From contig NZ_FQTT01000001.1 of assembly GCF_900098745.1 (NCBI RefSeq), forward strand, positions 467,290 to 531,289: 64,000 bases of DNA. Reading direction: 5' to 3'. The notes below the pieces were generated by a model that saw only the letters and a program-made list of their open reading frames with translations, did not search any database and was not told the DNA's origin. The first letter of the stretch is position 1, and each line of letters begins with the position of its first letter. Positions 54,920 to 64,000 of this stretch are shown in pieces. The stretch comes from Actinomyces glycerinitolerans (GTDB lineage Bacteria > Actinomycetota > Actinomycetes > Actinomycetales > Actinomycetaceae). The translations under genes and the position numbers were made by a program.

Positions 54920-56044
54920 TCAGCTCGGCTCGTAGGGGGCGACGACGATCTCGACGCGCTGGAGCTCCTTGACGTCGGCGTAGCCGGTGGTGGCGAGCGT
55001 GCGGCGCAGGGCGCCCATGATGTTCAGGGTGCCGTCGGCGCGGTCCGAGGGGCCGGAGAGGATCTGCTCCATGGTGCCGACGGTGCCGACATGGCTGCGG
55101 TAGCCGCGGGGCAGCCGCTCATGGCGGGCCTCGGCGCCCCAGTGGTAGCCGCCGCCGGGAGCCTCCTCGGCGCGCGCCAGTGCAGCACCCAGCATGACGG
55201 CGTCGGCGCCGCAGGCGATGGCCTTGACGACGTCGCCAGAGTTGCCGACCGAGCCGTCGGCGATGACGTGCACGTAGCGGCCGCCGGACTCGTCCATGTA
55301 GTCGCGGCGGGCGGCAGCCACGTCGGCGACGGCGGTGGCCATGGGCATGTGCAGGCCCAGGACCTGGCGCACGGAGGAGGAGGCCCCGCCGCCCTGGCCG
55401 ACGAGCACGCCCGCCGCACCGGTGCGCATCAGGTGCAGGGCCGCGGTGTAGGTGGTGACCCCGCCGACCACCACGGGCACATCCAGCTCATAGATGAAGC
55501 GCTTGAGGTTCAGTGGCTCGACCGAGCCGGACACGTGCTCGGCGGAGACGACCGAGCCGCGGATGACCAGCAGGTCGACGCCCGCTTCGACGACCGTGCG
55601 CCAGTGCCGCTGCGTCTGAGAAGGGCTGAGGCGTCCGGCGACGACGACGCCGGCCTCGCGAATCTGCGCCAGCCGGGCGGTGATGAGTTCGGGCTGCACC
55701 GGCGGGCGGTAGACCTCCTGCAACACCGCGGTGGCCTGCTCCGGGTCCGCGTTGCGGATGCGCTCCAGGGCGGGGGTCGGGTCCTCGTAGCGGGTCCACA
55801 GGCCCTCCAGGTCGAGCACGCCGATGCCGCCGAGTTTCCCCACCAGGATCGCGGTCTCGGGACTCATCACCGAGTCCTGGGGCGAGGCCATTACCGGTAG
55901 GTCCACGTGGTAGGCGTCCAGCTGCCAGCCCACGCGCACGTCGCGCACATCGCGGGTGCGGCGCGCCGGGACCAGCGCAATGTCGTCGAAGGAGTAGGCC
56001 TGTCGGGCGCGCTTGTCCCGCCCGATCTCAATCTCACCGCTCAT
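54920..56044 (-). CDS. guaB3: GuaB3 family IMP dehydrogenase-related protein
   Basis: This 374-residue TIM-barrel protein is of the actinobacterial GuaB3 type: EIGRDKRARQAYSFDDIALVPARRTRD at the N-terminus and MPMATAVADVAAARRDYMDESGGRYVHVIADG later. It has no CBS domains. The loop that carries the catalytic Cys in IMP dehydrogenase reads VGQGGGASSSVRQVLG and has no Cys, so ordinary IMP oxidation is doubtful. The neighbour guaB (2 kb away) is the complete enzyme. The start at the ATG at 56044 fits the family. Confidence 0.88.
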   Translation of the reverse strand: MSGEIEIGRDKRARQAYSFDDIALVPARRTRDVRDVRVGWQLDAYHVDLPVMASPQDSVMSPETAILVGKLGGIGVLDLEGLWTRYEDPTPALERIRNADPEQATAVLQEVYRPPVQPELITARLAQIREAGVVVAGRLSPSQTQRHWRTVVEAGVDLLVIRGSVVSAEHVSGSVEPLNLKRFIYELDVPVVVGGVTTYTAALHLMRTGAAGVLVGQGGGASSSVRQVLGLHMPMATAVADVAAARRDYMDESGGRYVHVIADGSVGNSGDVVKAIACGADAVMLGAALARAEEAPGGGYHWGAEARHERLPRGYRSHVGTVGTMEQILSGPSDRADGTLNIMGALRRTLATTGYADVKELQRVEIVVAPYEPS

Positions 56045-56129
56045 GAAGAGCATCGTAGCGAGCATCGCCCCGGACACCTGCGTCTCCGGTCGCGCTATTC
56101 GTGTCGGAGGGCGGTGGCACACTCGGCAC

Positions 56130-56894
56130 ATGAGCGAGCAACCAGTACCCATGCCGACCACGGCGCCCAGTTCCTGGGCCTTCGGCCCGCTGCTCGGATT
56201 CGACACCGAAACCACCGGGGTCTTCCCCACCGCTGACCGCCTGGTGACGGCGGCTCTCGTCGCCCGCGGCCCGCGCGGCGCCGACGGCTCGCGCACGCAG
56301 CAAATCACCACCTGGCTGGCGGACCCGGGCGTGGTGATCCCCGCGTCGGCCACGGCCGTGCACGGCATCAGCACCGAGCGCGCCCGCGCCGAGGGGCGCC
56401 CGGTCGGCGAGGTGCTTGAGGAGGTGGCGGCGACGCTGGCGGCGGCGATGGCCGCGGGCACGCCCGTGGTCGCCTACAACGCCGCCTACGACCTGACCCT
56501 GTTGGAGGCCGAACTGACTCGCCATCACCTGCCCACCCTGCGCGCCCGGCTGGGCCGCGAGTTGGGGCCGGTGGTGGACCCGCTGGTGATCGATCGGCGG
56601 GTGGACCGCTACCGGAGGGGCAAGCGGCGCCTGACGGACCTGTGCGCCTTCTACGGGATCGACCCGGAGGCGGCCGGCCTGCACACCGCGGAGGTGGACG
56701 TGGTGGCCACCCTGGATGTGCTCGACGCCATGGCCTACGCCCACCCGGAGATCGCCCGCATCCCGCGCGCGGAACTGATGGCCTGGCAGGCGGCCGCGCA
56801 CCGCGACTGGGCGGTCTCCTTCAACGACTTCCTGCGCCGCCGTGGCCGCACGCCCGACGTCGACACCGCCTGGCCGCTGCCCGACGGCGTGTGA
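56130..56894 (+). CDS. DEDDh-family 3'-5' exonuclease (DnaQ-like)
   Basis: This encodes 254 residues. The catalytic acids are seen in LLGFDTETTG (Asp, Glu), VVAYNAAYDLTLL (Asp) and GLHTAEVDVVATL (His, Asp). It resembles the epsilon/RNase T-type exonuclease domain and probably trims 3' DNA ends or RNA. It is not fused to a polymerase or helicase domain. The ATG at 56130 is preferred because the frame upstream runs antisense to the guaB3 start region. Confidence 0.87.
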   Translation: MSEQPVPMPTTAPSSWAFGPLLGFDTETTGVFPTADRLVTAALVARGPRGADGSRTQQITTWLADPGVVIPASATAVHGISTERARAEGRPVGEVLEEVAATLAAAMAAGTPVVAYNAAYDLTLLEAELTRHHLPTLRARLGRELGPVVDPLVIDRRVDRYRRGKRRLTDLCAFYGIDPEAAGLHTAEVDVVATLDVLDAMAYAHPEIARIPRAELMAWQAAAHRDWAVSFNDFLRRRGRTPDVDTAWPLPDGV

Positions 56895-56957
56895 CGGCGC
56901 CGACGGCAGGCCGGCCCGCCCAGTCTCGCGGCGCGCCCGGTTGCAGCGCGCCCGCGG

Positions 56958-58589
<1,632 letters not shown>

Positions 58590-58613
58590 TCAAAAACCTC
58601 GGCAGGTGCCGGG

Positions 58614-58910
58614 TCAGCGGGTGACAACCGCCAGCACGTCGCGCGCGGACAGGATCAGGTAGTCCTCGCCGTCGTACTTGACCTCGGTGCCGCCGTACTT
58701 GGAGTAGATGACGACGTCGCCTTCGGCGACGTCAACCGGGATGCGCTTGCCGGAGTCGTCGACGCGGCCCGGGCCCACGGCCAGAACCTTGCCCTCCTGC
58801 GGCTTCTCCTTGGCGGTGTCCGGAATGACCAGCCCGGACGCGGTGGTCTGCTCGGCCTCGACCGTCTGCACGACGATGCGGTCCTCGAGCGGCTTGATGG
58901 AGATCGACAT
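58614..58910 (-). CDS. groS: 10 kDa chaperonin GroES
   Basis: This 98-residue co-chaperonin begins [40 protein letters not shown], with the mobile loop around residues 18-34 and the roof loop later. It caps GroEL during protein folding. The ribosome binding site AAGGGGAG is strong. A CIRCE element lies about 160 bases upstream. groEL does not follow it: the next gene downstream is guaB, so the large subunit must be elsewhere. Confidence 0.96.
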   Translation of the reverse strand: MSISIKPLEDRIVVQTVEAEQTTASGLVIPDTAKEKPQEGKVLAVGPGRVDDSGKRIPVDVAEGDVVIYSKYGGTEVKYDGEDYLILSARDVLAVVTR

Positions 58911-59068
58911 GCGTTCTCCCCTTCTCGCTTCTTGAGTATGGAATGACTGGATGCCGCATCCCGGGAGTGCCGAGCCGCCGTCGCGGGGGTCGGTCCGACA
59001 CGCGTGAGCTGCGGGTCGCGCGAGAAGCCGAAGCACCTCGCGCGCCGAAAGAGAATCTACGCGCACCG

Positions 59069-59095
59069 TTAGCACTCAGTCAACGCGAGTGCTAA
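59069..59095. promoter_or_regulatory. CIRCE element (HrcA operator) of groES
   Basis: TTAGCACTC (59069-59077), nine bases, GAGTGCTAA (59087-59095): a perfect match to the CIRCE consensus. HrcA binding here represses groES at normal temperature. The hrcA gene is outside the window. Confidence 0.96.
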
Positions 59096-59186
59096 GACGC
59101 GCATCCCGGTTCGCCGAGGGCGTGCCCCCACGGCGCAGCGCGCCCGAGTCTCGGCCACCGGACCGACGGCGCGCACAGTCCGTCGC

Positions 59187-59882
59187 TCACGCCGCCCGGT
59201 TGGCGCGGGTGAAGGCAATGGCCTCCTCCACACTGGTCTCCCGGTCCCCCAGCAGCGGGGTGCGGTTGGTGGCCACATCCCAGGCGGCCTTGACCGCGGC
59301 CCCGCGCTCACGCAACCAGCTGTAGGTCCAGGTGGAGCGGTTGGCACGGGCACGCGCGTCCCCGACACCGCTGGCGTCCACGCCGACGGCGCGGCACACG
59401 GCCACCGCTCGCGCCTCATGGAAGTCCTGAGTGACAAGGATCGCGTCCGACACGCCGAAGACCCGGCGAGCCCGTACGCAGGTGGCGTAGGTGTCAAAAC
59501 CGGCGTAGTCGATCGCGATCGCCTCGCTGGGGATGCCGGCCGAGACCAGGTAGTCGTACATGGCGATGGGCTCGTTGTAACTGGCCTGTCCGTTGTCGCC
59601 CGACACCAGGATCGCGTCCACCCGCCCCGACTCGTACAGGTCGGCGGCCACGTCCAGCCGGTAGCGCAGCCACGGGGAGGGCTCGCCGGATGAGTAGACG
59701 GAGGCACCCAGGACGATGGCCACCGGCGCGGTCGCCTCGTCGTCGGAGGCCCCATAGTCGGTCACATGCCCGGAGGCGGACGCCCACACCCAGGCGTTGG
59801 GCAGCGCCACCGCGGCCACCGCGAGCGCCACGATCCCGCCCACGACCCACCGCCAGCGGCGGCGCTTGTCGCGTCGTGCCAC
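59187..59882 (-). CDS. SanA/YdcF-like DUF218 membrane-anchored protein
   Basis: This 231-residue protein has a basic N-terminus and one transmembrane anchor (about residues 13-34), then a DUF218 domain: VAIVLGASVYSSGEPSPWLRYRLDVAADLYESGRVDAILVSGDNG, and ILVTQDFHEARAVAVC. E. coli SanA of this group affects the vancomycin permeability barrier; YdcF binds SAM. The role in actinobacteria is not known. The start at the ATG at 59882 gives the usual short cytoplasmic leader. Confidence 0.85.
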   Translation of the reverse strand: MARRDKRRRWRWVVGGIVALAVAAVALPNAWVWASASGHVTDYGASDDEATAPVAIVLGASVYSSGEPSPWLRYRLDVAADLYESGRVDAILVSGDNGQASYNEPIAMYDYLVSAGIPSEAIAIDYAGFDTYATCVRARRVFGVSDAILVTQDFHEARAVAVCRAVGVDASGVGDARARANRSTWTYSWLRERGAAVKAAWDVATNRTPLLGDRETSVEEAIAFTRANRAA

Positions 59883-60045
59883 GCGTGTCCTCCTTCTCCC
59901 GGCCGACGGCCCGGACGTTTCGACTGCGGGCCGAGCGGCCCATACGGACGTGCCAGCGTAGCCCCTGCCGGACGGCGGCGCGGGGATAGTGAGACGGGTC
60001 TCCCCGGCGTCGCGCGGGCGGGTCGGCGTGTCATGATTTCGTGCG

Positions 60046-61395
60046 ATGGACGGCTCCGACCTCGCCCCGCTGCTGACCCCCGAGGGTTGGCGGCTGCTCG
60101 AATCATTGCCACCCTACGACCCCGACCAGGCCCTCGTACTGTCCGAATCACTGCGCCGCGAGGGCCACTCCCCCGCGCTGGTTTCGGCCGCCCTGACGCA
60201 GCAGCGGCTGCGCCGGCGCGCGGCCACCAAGTTCGGCCCCTTCGCAGACCGCATGTTGTTCACGCCCGACGGACTGGAGCAGGCCACGCGACTGGCCGTG
60301 TCCGCCCACCACGCCGCCCGCTACGCCCGCGCCGGCAGCCGGTTGGTGGCCGATCTGGGCTGCGGAATCGGCGGGGACGCGCTGGCACTCGCCTCGCTGT
60401 GCCCGGGCGTGCTGGCGGTGGAGCGCGACGAGGCGACGGCGGCACTGGCCACCGTCAACCTCACCCCCTTCCCCAACGCCGAGGTGCGGTGCGCCGACGC
60501 GCTGGAGGTGGACCTGGCCGCCGCGGGTGTGGACGCCGTCTTCGCCGACCCGGCGCGCCGCTCCGGTGGGCGGCGCATCGCCGACCCCGAGCGCTGGTCG
60601 CCGCCACTGCACAGCGTGCTGGCCCTGCGCGAGCAGGTGGCGGCCCTTGGCGTCAAGGTTGCTCCCGGCATCGACCACGCGTCGCTGCCCGCCGACGCCC
60701 ACGCCCAGTGGGTGAGCGTGGACGGCGAGGTGGTCGAGGCCGGCATCTGGTGCGGCCCGCTCGCCCCGGAGGGCCCCGGCCGCTCCGCCCTGGTGCTGCG
60801 CACGGGCGCCGACGGCGAGTCCTCCGCCCATGTGCTGGCCGACCCCGACTGCGCCGACCCCACCCGCCCGCCGGTCCAGCTGGACCCGATCGCCGGACCA
60901 GAGGCATTGGGAGACTTCATTCACGAGCCCGACGGCGCCGCCATCCGCGCCGGGTTGGTCGCCCACCTGGCGGGGCGGCTGGGCGCCCACCCGGTCGGCC
61001 ACCGAATCGCCTACCTGACCGGCGCAGCACCTGTCGGGCCGGAGCTGGCCCCCTTCCTGCGCTCCTGGCGGCTGGTTGAGGTGTTACCACTCCACCTGAA
61101 GGCGCTGCGCTCGCGCGTGCGCACCCGCGGGATTGGCCGCCTGGAGATCCACGCCCGCGGCGTCGACGTCGCCCCCGACGCGTTGCGCGCCTCACTGCAT
61201 CTGCGCGGGCAAGCCGGGGAGACCTGGCTGCTGACCCGTATCGGCGAGCGCGGCGAGCACGGCCGCTCCCCCCGGGGCGTGGTGCTCGTCGTCGCGCCCG
61301 TCGAGGCCGCGGTGCCCGCGCCCGGCCCCGCCCCAACGGGTTCGGACCCCGCCGCGCCGTCCCCGCTCCCACGCCCGGACCGTTCAGCACCTTAA
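60046..61395 (+). CDS. class I SAM-dependent methyltransferase with THUMP-like domain
   Basis: This encodes 449 residues. An N-terminal helical part (residues 1-95) is followed by a Rossmann methyltransferase core: VADLGCGIGGDALALASL (about residues 103-120), VERDEATAALATVNL, and the catalytic-type VFADPARRSGGRRI (about 164-177). The C-terminal region (about 330-420, VEVLPLHLKALRSRVRTRGIGRLEIHARG) matches the THUMP-like domain found in these actinobacterial proteins, which suggests an RNA substrate. Ends in a Pro/Ala-rich tail. Confidence 0.85.
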   Translation: MDGSDLAPLLTPEGWRLLESLPPYDPDQALVLSESLRREGHSPALVSAALTQQRLRRRAATKFGPFADRMLFTPDGLEQATRLAVSAHHAARYARAGSRLVADLGCGIGGDALALASLCPGVLAVERDEATAALATVNLTPFPNAEVRCADALEVDLAAAGVDAVFADPARRSGGRRIADPERWSPPLHSVLALREQVAALGVKVAPGIDHASLPADAHAQWVSVDGEVVEAGIWCGPLAPEGPGRSALVLRTGADGESSAHVLADPDCADPTRPPVQLDPIAGPEALGDFIHEPDGAAIRAGLVAHLAGRLGAHPVGHRIAYLTGAAPVGPELAPFLRSWRLVEVLPLHLKALRSRVRTRGIGRLEIHARGVDVAPDALRASLHLRGQAGETWLLTRIGERGEHGRSPRGVVLVVAPVEAAVPAPGPAPTGSDPAAPSPLPRPDRSAP

Positions 61396-61431
61396 GCATC
61401 CGCGAAACGCCTCCCCCGAAGGAGCTCCGTC

Positions 61432-62694
61432 ATGACACCGACCACGCCCGCATTCACCCGGACGCACCGCGCCCCCCTGATCCACCGCGCGGACCTGCCC
61501 TTCGCCCGCTCCGAACGCTCCACACTCGGCATCGAGTGGGAGCTGCAGTTGGTGGATCGCGACAGCCTGGACCTGCGCCAGTGCGCCGCTGACATCCTGC
61601 GCCTGGTGGGCCAGGACCCCAATATCCACGGGGAGATGATGCTCAACACCGTGGAGCTGGTCTCCGGGGCGCGCCACACGGTCGCCGAGTGCATCGAGGA
61701 CATCGCGTTGGCCTACGGGCGGCTGCTGCCGGTGGTGGACCCGCTGCGGGTTCAGCTGGCCAGTGCCGGCACCCACCCCTTCGCCGACCCGCTGGTGCAG
61801 AAGGTCACCGACGCCGAGCGATACGCCCGCCTGGTCGACCGCACTCGCCTGTGGGGCCACCAGATGCTCATCTTCGGCACGCACGTGCACGTGGGCATTG
61901 AGGATCGCAGCAAGGTGCTGCCGATCCTGTCCGCCCTGCTCACCCGCACCGCGCACCTGCAGTGCCTGAGCGCCTCCTCCCCGTTCTGGGCGGGGGATTC
62001 CACCGGTTACGCGGACAACCGGGCGATGATGTTCCAGCAGCTGCCGACCGCCGGCGCCCCGCACCAGCTCGGCTCCTGGGAGGAGCTGGAGGGCTTCGTC
62101 GGGGACATGGTCCACACCGGTGTGATCGAGGACTTCACCGAGGTCCGCTGGGACGTGCGCCCCTCGCCGCGCCTGGGCACGATCGAGGTGCGCTCCTGCG
62201 ACGCCGCCACCAACCTGACCGAGTTGGCCGGCATCGCTGCCCTGACTCAGTGCCTGGTGGAGGACTTCTCCCGCCGCCTGGACCGCGGGGAGGAGCTGGA
62301 CGCACTGCCGCCGTGGTACGTGAATGAGAACAAGTGGCGCTCGGCCCGCTACGGGATGGACGCCATCCTGATCACCGACTCATCCGGCACCGAGGAGCTG
62401 GTTACCGACACGGTGGAGCGGATGCTCACCGAGTTGGCGCCGGTGGCCGCGGACCTGGGTTGCGAGACGGAGTTGGAGAGCGTGCGCGCCACCCTGGAGG
62501 CCGGCGCCTCCTACCAGCGCCAGCTCGCCGCGGCCACCGCGGCGAGCAGCAACGAGGCGGCCATGCGACTGCTGCTGGAGGAGGTGCGCGCCGGCCGTCC
62601 GCTGACCCCCGCGGAGGTTACGGCCCTGGTCGCCGACGGCATCAGTCCCGCCCCCGCGACCCCGGCCCGCCCCTCCCGCAACCGGCGCCGTTAA
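61432..62694 (+). CDS. YbdK-type carboxylate-amine ligase (glutamate--cysteine ligase 2 family)
   Basis: This 420-residue protein contains the family motifs TLGIEWELQLVD (about residues 29-40), HVHVGIEDRSKVLPI (about 151-165), STGYADNRAMMFQQLPTAG and WDVRPSPRLGTIEVRSCD. It is of the GCS2 family, which joins an amine to a carboxylate with ATP. E. coli YbdK has weak gamma-glutamylcysteine activity, but the true substrate is unclear. Actinobacteria usually make mycothiol rather than glutathione, so glutathione synthesis is not implied. It follows the methyltransferase gene by 36 bases and may be co-transcribed. Confidence 0.88.
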   Translation: MTPTTPAFTRTHRAPLIHRADLPFARSERSTLGIEWELQLVDRDSLDLRQCAADILRLVGQDPNIHGEMMLNTVELVSGARHTVAECIEDIALAYGRLLPVVDPLRVQLASAGTHPFADPLVQKVTDAERYARLVDRTRLWGHQMLIFGTHVHVGIEDRSKVLPILSALLTRTAHLQCLSASSPFWAGDSTGYADNRAMMFQQLPTAGAPHQLGSWEELEGFVGDMVHTGVIEDFTEVRWDVRPSPRLGTIEVRSCDAATNLTELAGIAALTQCLVEDFSRRLDRGEELDALPPWYVNENKWRSARYGMDAILITDSSGTEELVTDTVERMLTELAPVAADLGCETELESVRATLEAGASYQRQLAAATAASSNEAAMRLLLEEVRAGRPLTPAEVTALVADGISPAPATPARPSRNRRR

Positions 62695-62787
62695 CCCGCC
62701 GAGGTCGGTTGATATCCATCGAGGCCGGCACTAATCACGTGCCGAGCTCGGCGAAACAGGAGGCGAGCGGGCGGGAGGCCGATGGGC

Positions 62788-63834
62788 TCAGTGCGCCACG
62801 GGGAGGTCCAGGGGCATGCCGGAGTCGGGGGCGAAGTCCATGGGGCTCGGCTCCACGCCCGCACGCACCGCCTCCGCCCCCAGGGCCGCGATCTGGGCGC
62901 CGTTGTCCGTGCAGTATTTCAGCGGCGGCAGCCGCAGGGTGATGCCGGCGGCCTCGCAGCGCTGCGCCGCGAGCGCCCGCAGCCGGGAGTTGGCGGAGAA
63001 GCCGCCGCCGATCACCAGGGTGTCGCAGCCGGTGTCCCGGCAGGCCTGCACCGCCTTCGCGGTGAGCGAGTCGTTGACCGCCTCGGAGAAGGCGGCGCAC
63101 ACGTCGGCGGCCGGCACCTCCTGGCCGGCGTCCGCCAGCGACTCCACATAGCGGGCGACCGCCGTCTTCAGGCCGGAGAAGGAGAAGTCGTAGCGGTGGC
63201 GCTCGCGGTCCTTGGCGGCGGCCAGCCCGCGTGGGAAGCGAATCGCCTCGACGTCTCCCTCCTGCGAGAGCCGGTCGACGTGCGGGCCGCCCGGGTAGGG
63301 CAGCCCGAGCAGGCGGCCGACCTTGTCGAAGGCCTCCCCGGCGGCGTCGTCGAGGGTACTGCCCAGCTCGACGACGTCGGTGGCCAGGCCGTGGATGTCC
63401 AGCAGACTGGAGTGGCCGCCGGAGACGATCAGGCCGATGAAGTGCTCGGGGGCGGGGCCGTCAATGAGCTCGTCGACGGCGATGTGTCCGATGACGTGGT
63501 TGACACCGTAGATGGGCTTGCCGAGCGACGCGGCCAGAGCCTTGGCGGCGCTGACCCCGACGGTGAGGGAGCCGATCAGCCCGGGGCCGGCGCTCACGGC
63601 GATCGCGTCGACGTCGGCCAGGCCGACCCCGGCCCGCTCCAGCGCGGCGTCCAGGGTGGGCAGGAAGGACTCCAGGTGGGCGCGGGAGGCGATCTCGGGG
63701 ATGATGCCGCCGAAGCGGGCGTACTCGTCCATGGAGGTGGCCACGACGTCGCCGAGCAGTTCACGGCCGCGTACCAGGGCGACGCCGGTCTCGTCGCAGG
63801 TGGACTCGATGCCGAGGATCAGTGGTTCACTCAC
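62788..63834 (-). CDS. tsaD: tRNA N6-adenosine threonylcarbamoyltransferase
   Basis: This encodes 348 residues. The N-terminus [15 protein letters not shown] and the metal motif NHVIGH (about residues 108-113) with a downstream Asp ([12 protein letters not shown] region) are typical of TsaD/Gcp. It transfers the threonylcarbamoyl group to A37 of ANN-decoding tRNAs with TsaB and TsaE. The GTG at 63834 is preferred; a TTG nine bases further upstream is possible. tsaB, tsaE and rimI, often adjacent, are not seen before the next gene. Confidence 0.94.
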   Translation of the reverse strand: MSEPLILGIESTCDETGVALVRGRELLGDVVATSMDEYARFGGIIPEIASRAHLESFLPTLDAALERAGVGLADVDAIAVSAGPGLIGSLTVGVSAAKALAASLGKPIYGVNHVIGHIAVDELIDGPAPEHFIGLIVSGGHSSLLDIHGLATDVVELGSTLDDAAGEAFDKVGRLLGLPYPGGPHVDRLSQEGDVEAIRFPRGLAAAKDRERHRYDFSFSGLKTAVARYVESLADAGQEVPAADVCAAFSEAVNDSLTAKAVQACRDTGCDTLVIGGGFSANSRLRALAAQRCEAAGITLRLPPLKYCTDNGAQIAALGAEAVRAGVEPSPMDFAPDSGMPLDLPVAH

Positions 63835-63905
63835 GGCGCCCAAGCGTAGCCGCCCGGCCGGCCCGGTGGATTGCCGGGCCGGGGCACTCCGCTACGGCTC
63901 CACGC

Positions 63906-64000
63906 TCACACGAGCCGCCAACCGGCGGCGCGGCTGCGGTAGTTCCAGAAGTCCTGGTAGGGGCCGGGGGCGTCCACCAGATCGGCGTGGGTGCCGTGCT
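63906..64000 (-). CDS. ABC exporter (ABCB-type) C-terminal end, partial
   Basis: Only the last 31 codons are inside the window, running in from the right edge and ending with TGA at 63906-63908. The residues GTHADLVDAPGPYQDFWNYRSRAAGW match the C-terminus of transmembrane-ATPase fusion exporters, where GTHAELL follows the H-loop. No more can be said about substrate or partner. It is transcribed toward tsaD on the same strand, 70 bases apart. Confidence 0.75.
   Translation of the reverse strand, partial: HGTHADLVDAPGPYQDFWNYRSRAAGWRLV

Overview
The window is high-GC DNA of an actinobacterium, most likely Actinomyces or a close Actinomycetaceae relative. This rests on gene content and order: a TatB/Mrp/DUF1003/MgtE_N cluster, a DUF3117 protein, paired guaB and guaB3, groES behind a perfect CIRCE element, a set of zinc-independent ribosomal protein paralogs, and heavy GTG-start use with ATGA/GTGA translational coupling. 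The genus is an inference. About 62 protein genes can be supported. No rRNA, tRNA, transposase, integrase or CRISPR array was recognised.

Layout. 1-1.6 kb: the end of a Thr-rich PKD-like surface protein, then almost 1 kb of non-coding repeats. 1.6-11.4 kb: single housekeeping genes (TSUP permease, ferritin-like protein, DEAD-box helicase, MarC, PHP phosphoesterase, Gfo/Idh/MocA oxidoreductase, aminopeptidase P, CDF transporter). 11.5-18.8 kb: stress membrane protein, MgtE_N/CBS protein with DUF1003, Mrp, TatB, O-methyltransferase, DUF3117, LOG protein. 19-25.2 kb: phosphosugar mutase, then a four-gene Mn/Zn-type ABC importer on the opposite strand, a repeat array, and a decayed second copy of the mutase 3' end. 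25.3-34 kb: one minus-strand nucleoside uptake and salvage operon (bmpA, ATPase, two permeases, cdd, deoA, an unknown C39-like gene, deoC).

34.3-42.5 kb: manC, a 2'-5' RNA ligase-like protein, galK, a MacAB-like export trio, acylphosphatase, xthA. 42.5-44.3 kb: a DUF559-type nuclease-fold gene lying between two direct copies of a 21-bp repeat array. 44.3-50.8 kb: one-carbon and zinc physiology. glyA-folD lies behind a ZTP (pfl) riboswitch. A Zur-like box sits between an Mrf-like COG0523 gene and the operon for zinc-independent L28, L33, S14, L31B and L36. purU follows a small P-loop kinase. 50.9-64 kb: membrane protein, MFS transporter, menE, PLDc_N protein, guaB3, DEDDh exonuclease, guaB, groES, SanA-like protein, THUMP-like methyltransferase, YbdK ligase, tsaD and the end of an ABC exporter.

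The least explained component is a set of intergenic repeat loci. Units of 14-21 bp are tandemly arrayed, and in three classes the units lie in opposite orientation on either side of a stem-loop core. Two classes occur at two places in this window. One copy lies within the interval bounded by the intact and decayed mutase copies, and one class flanks the DUF559 gene. They look like a lineage-specific repeat system linked to gene exchange.
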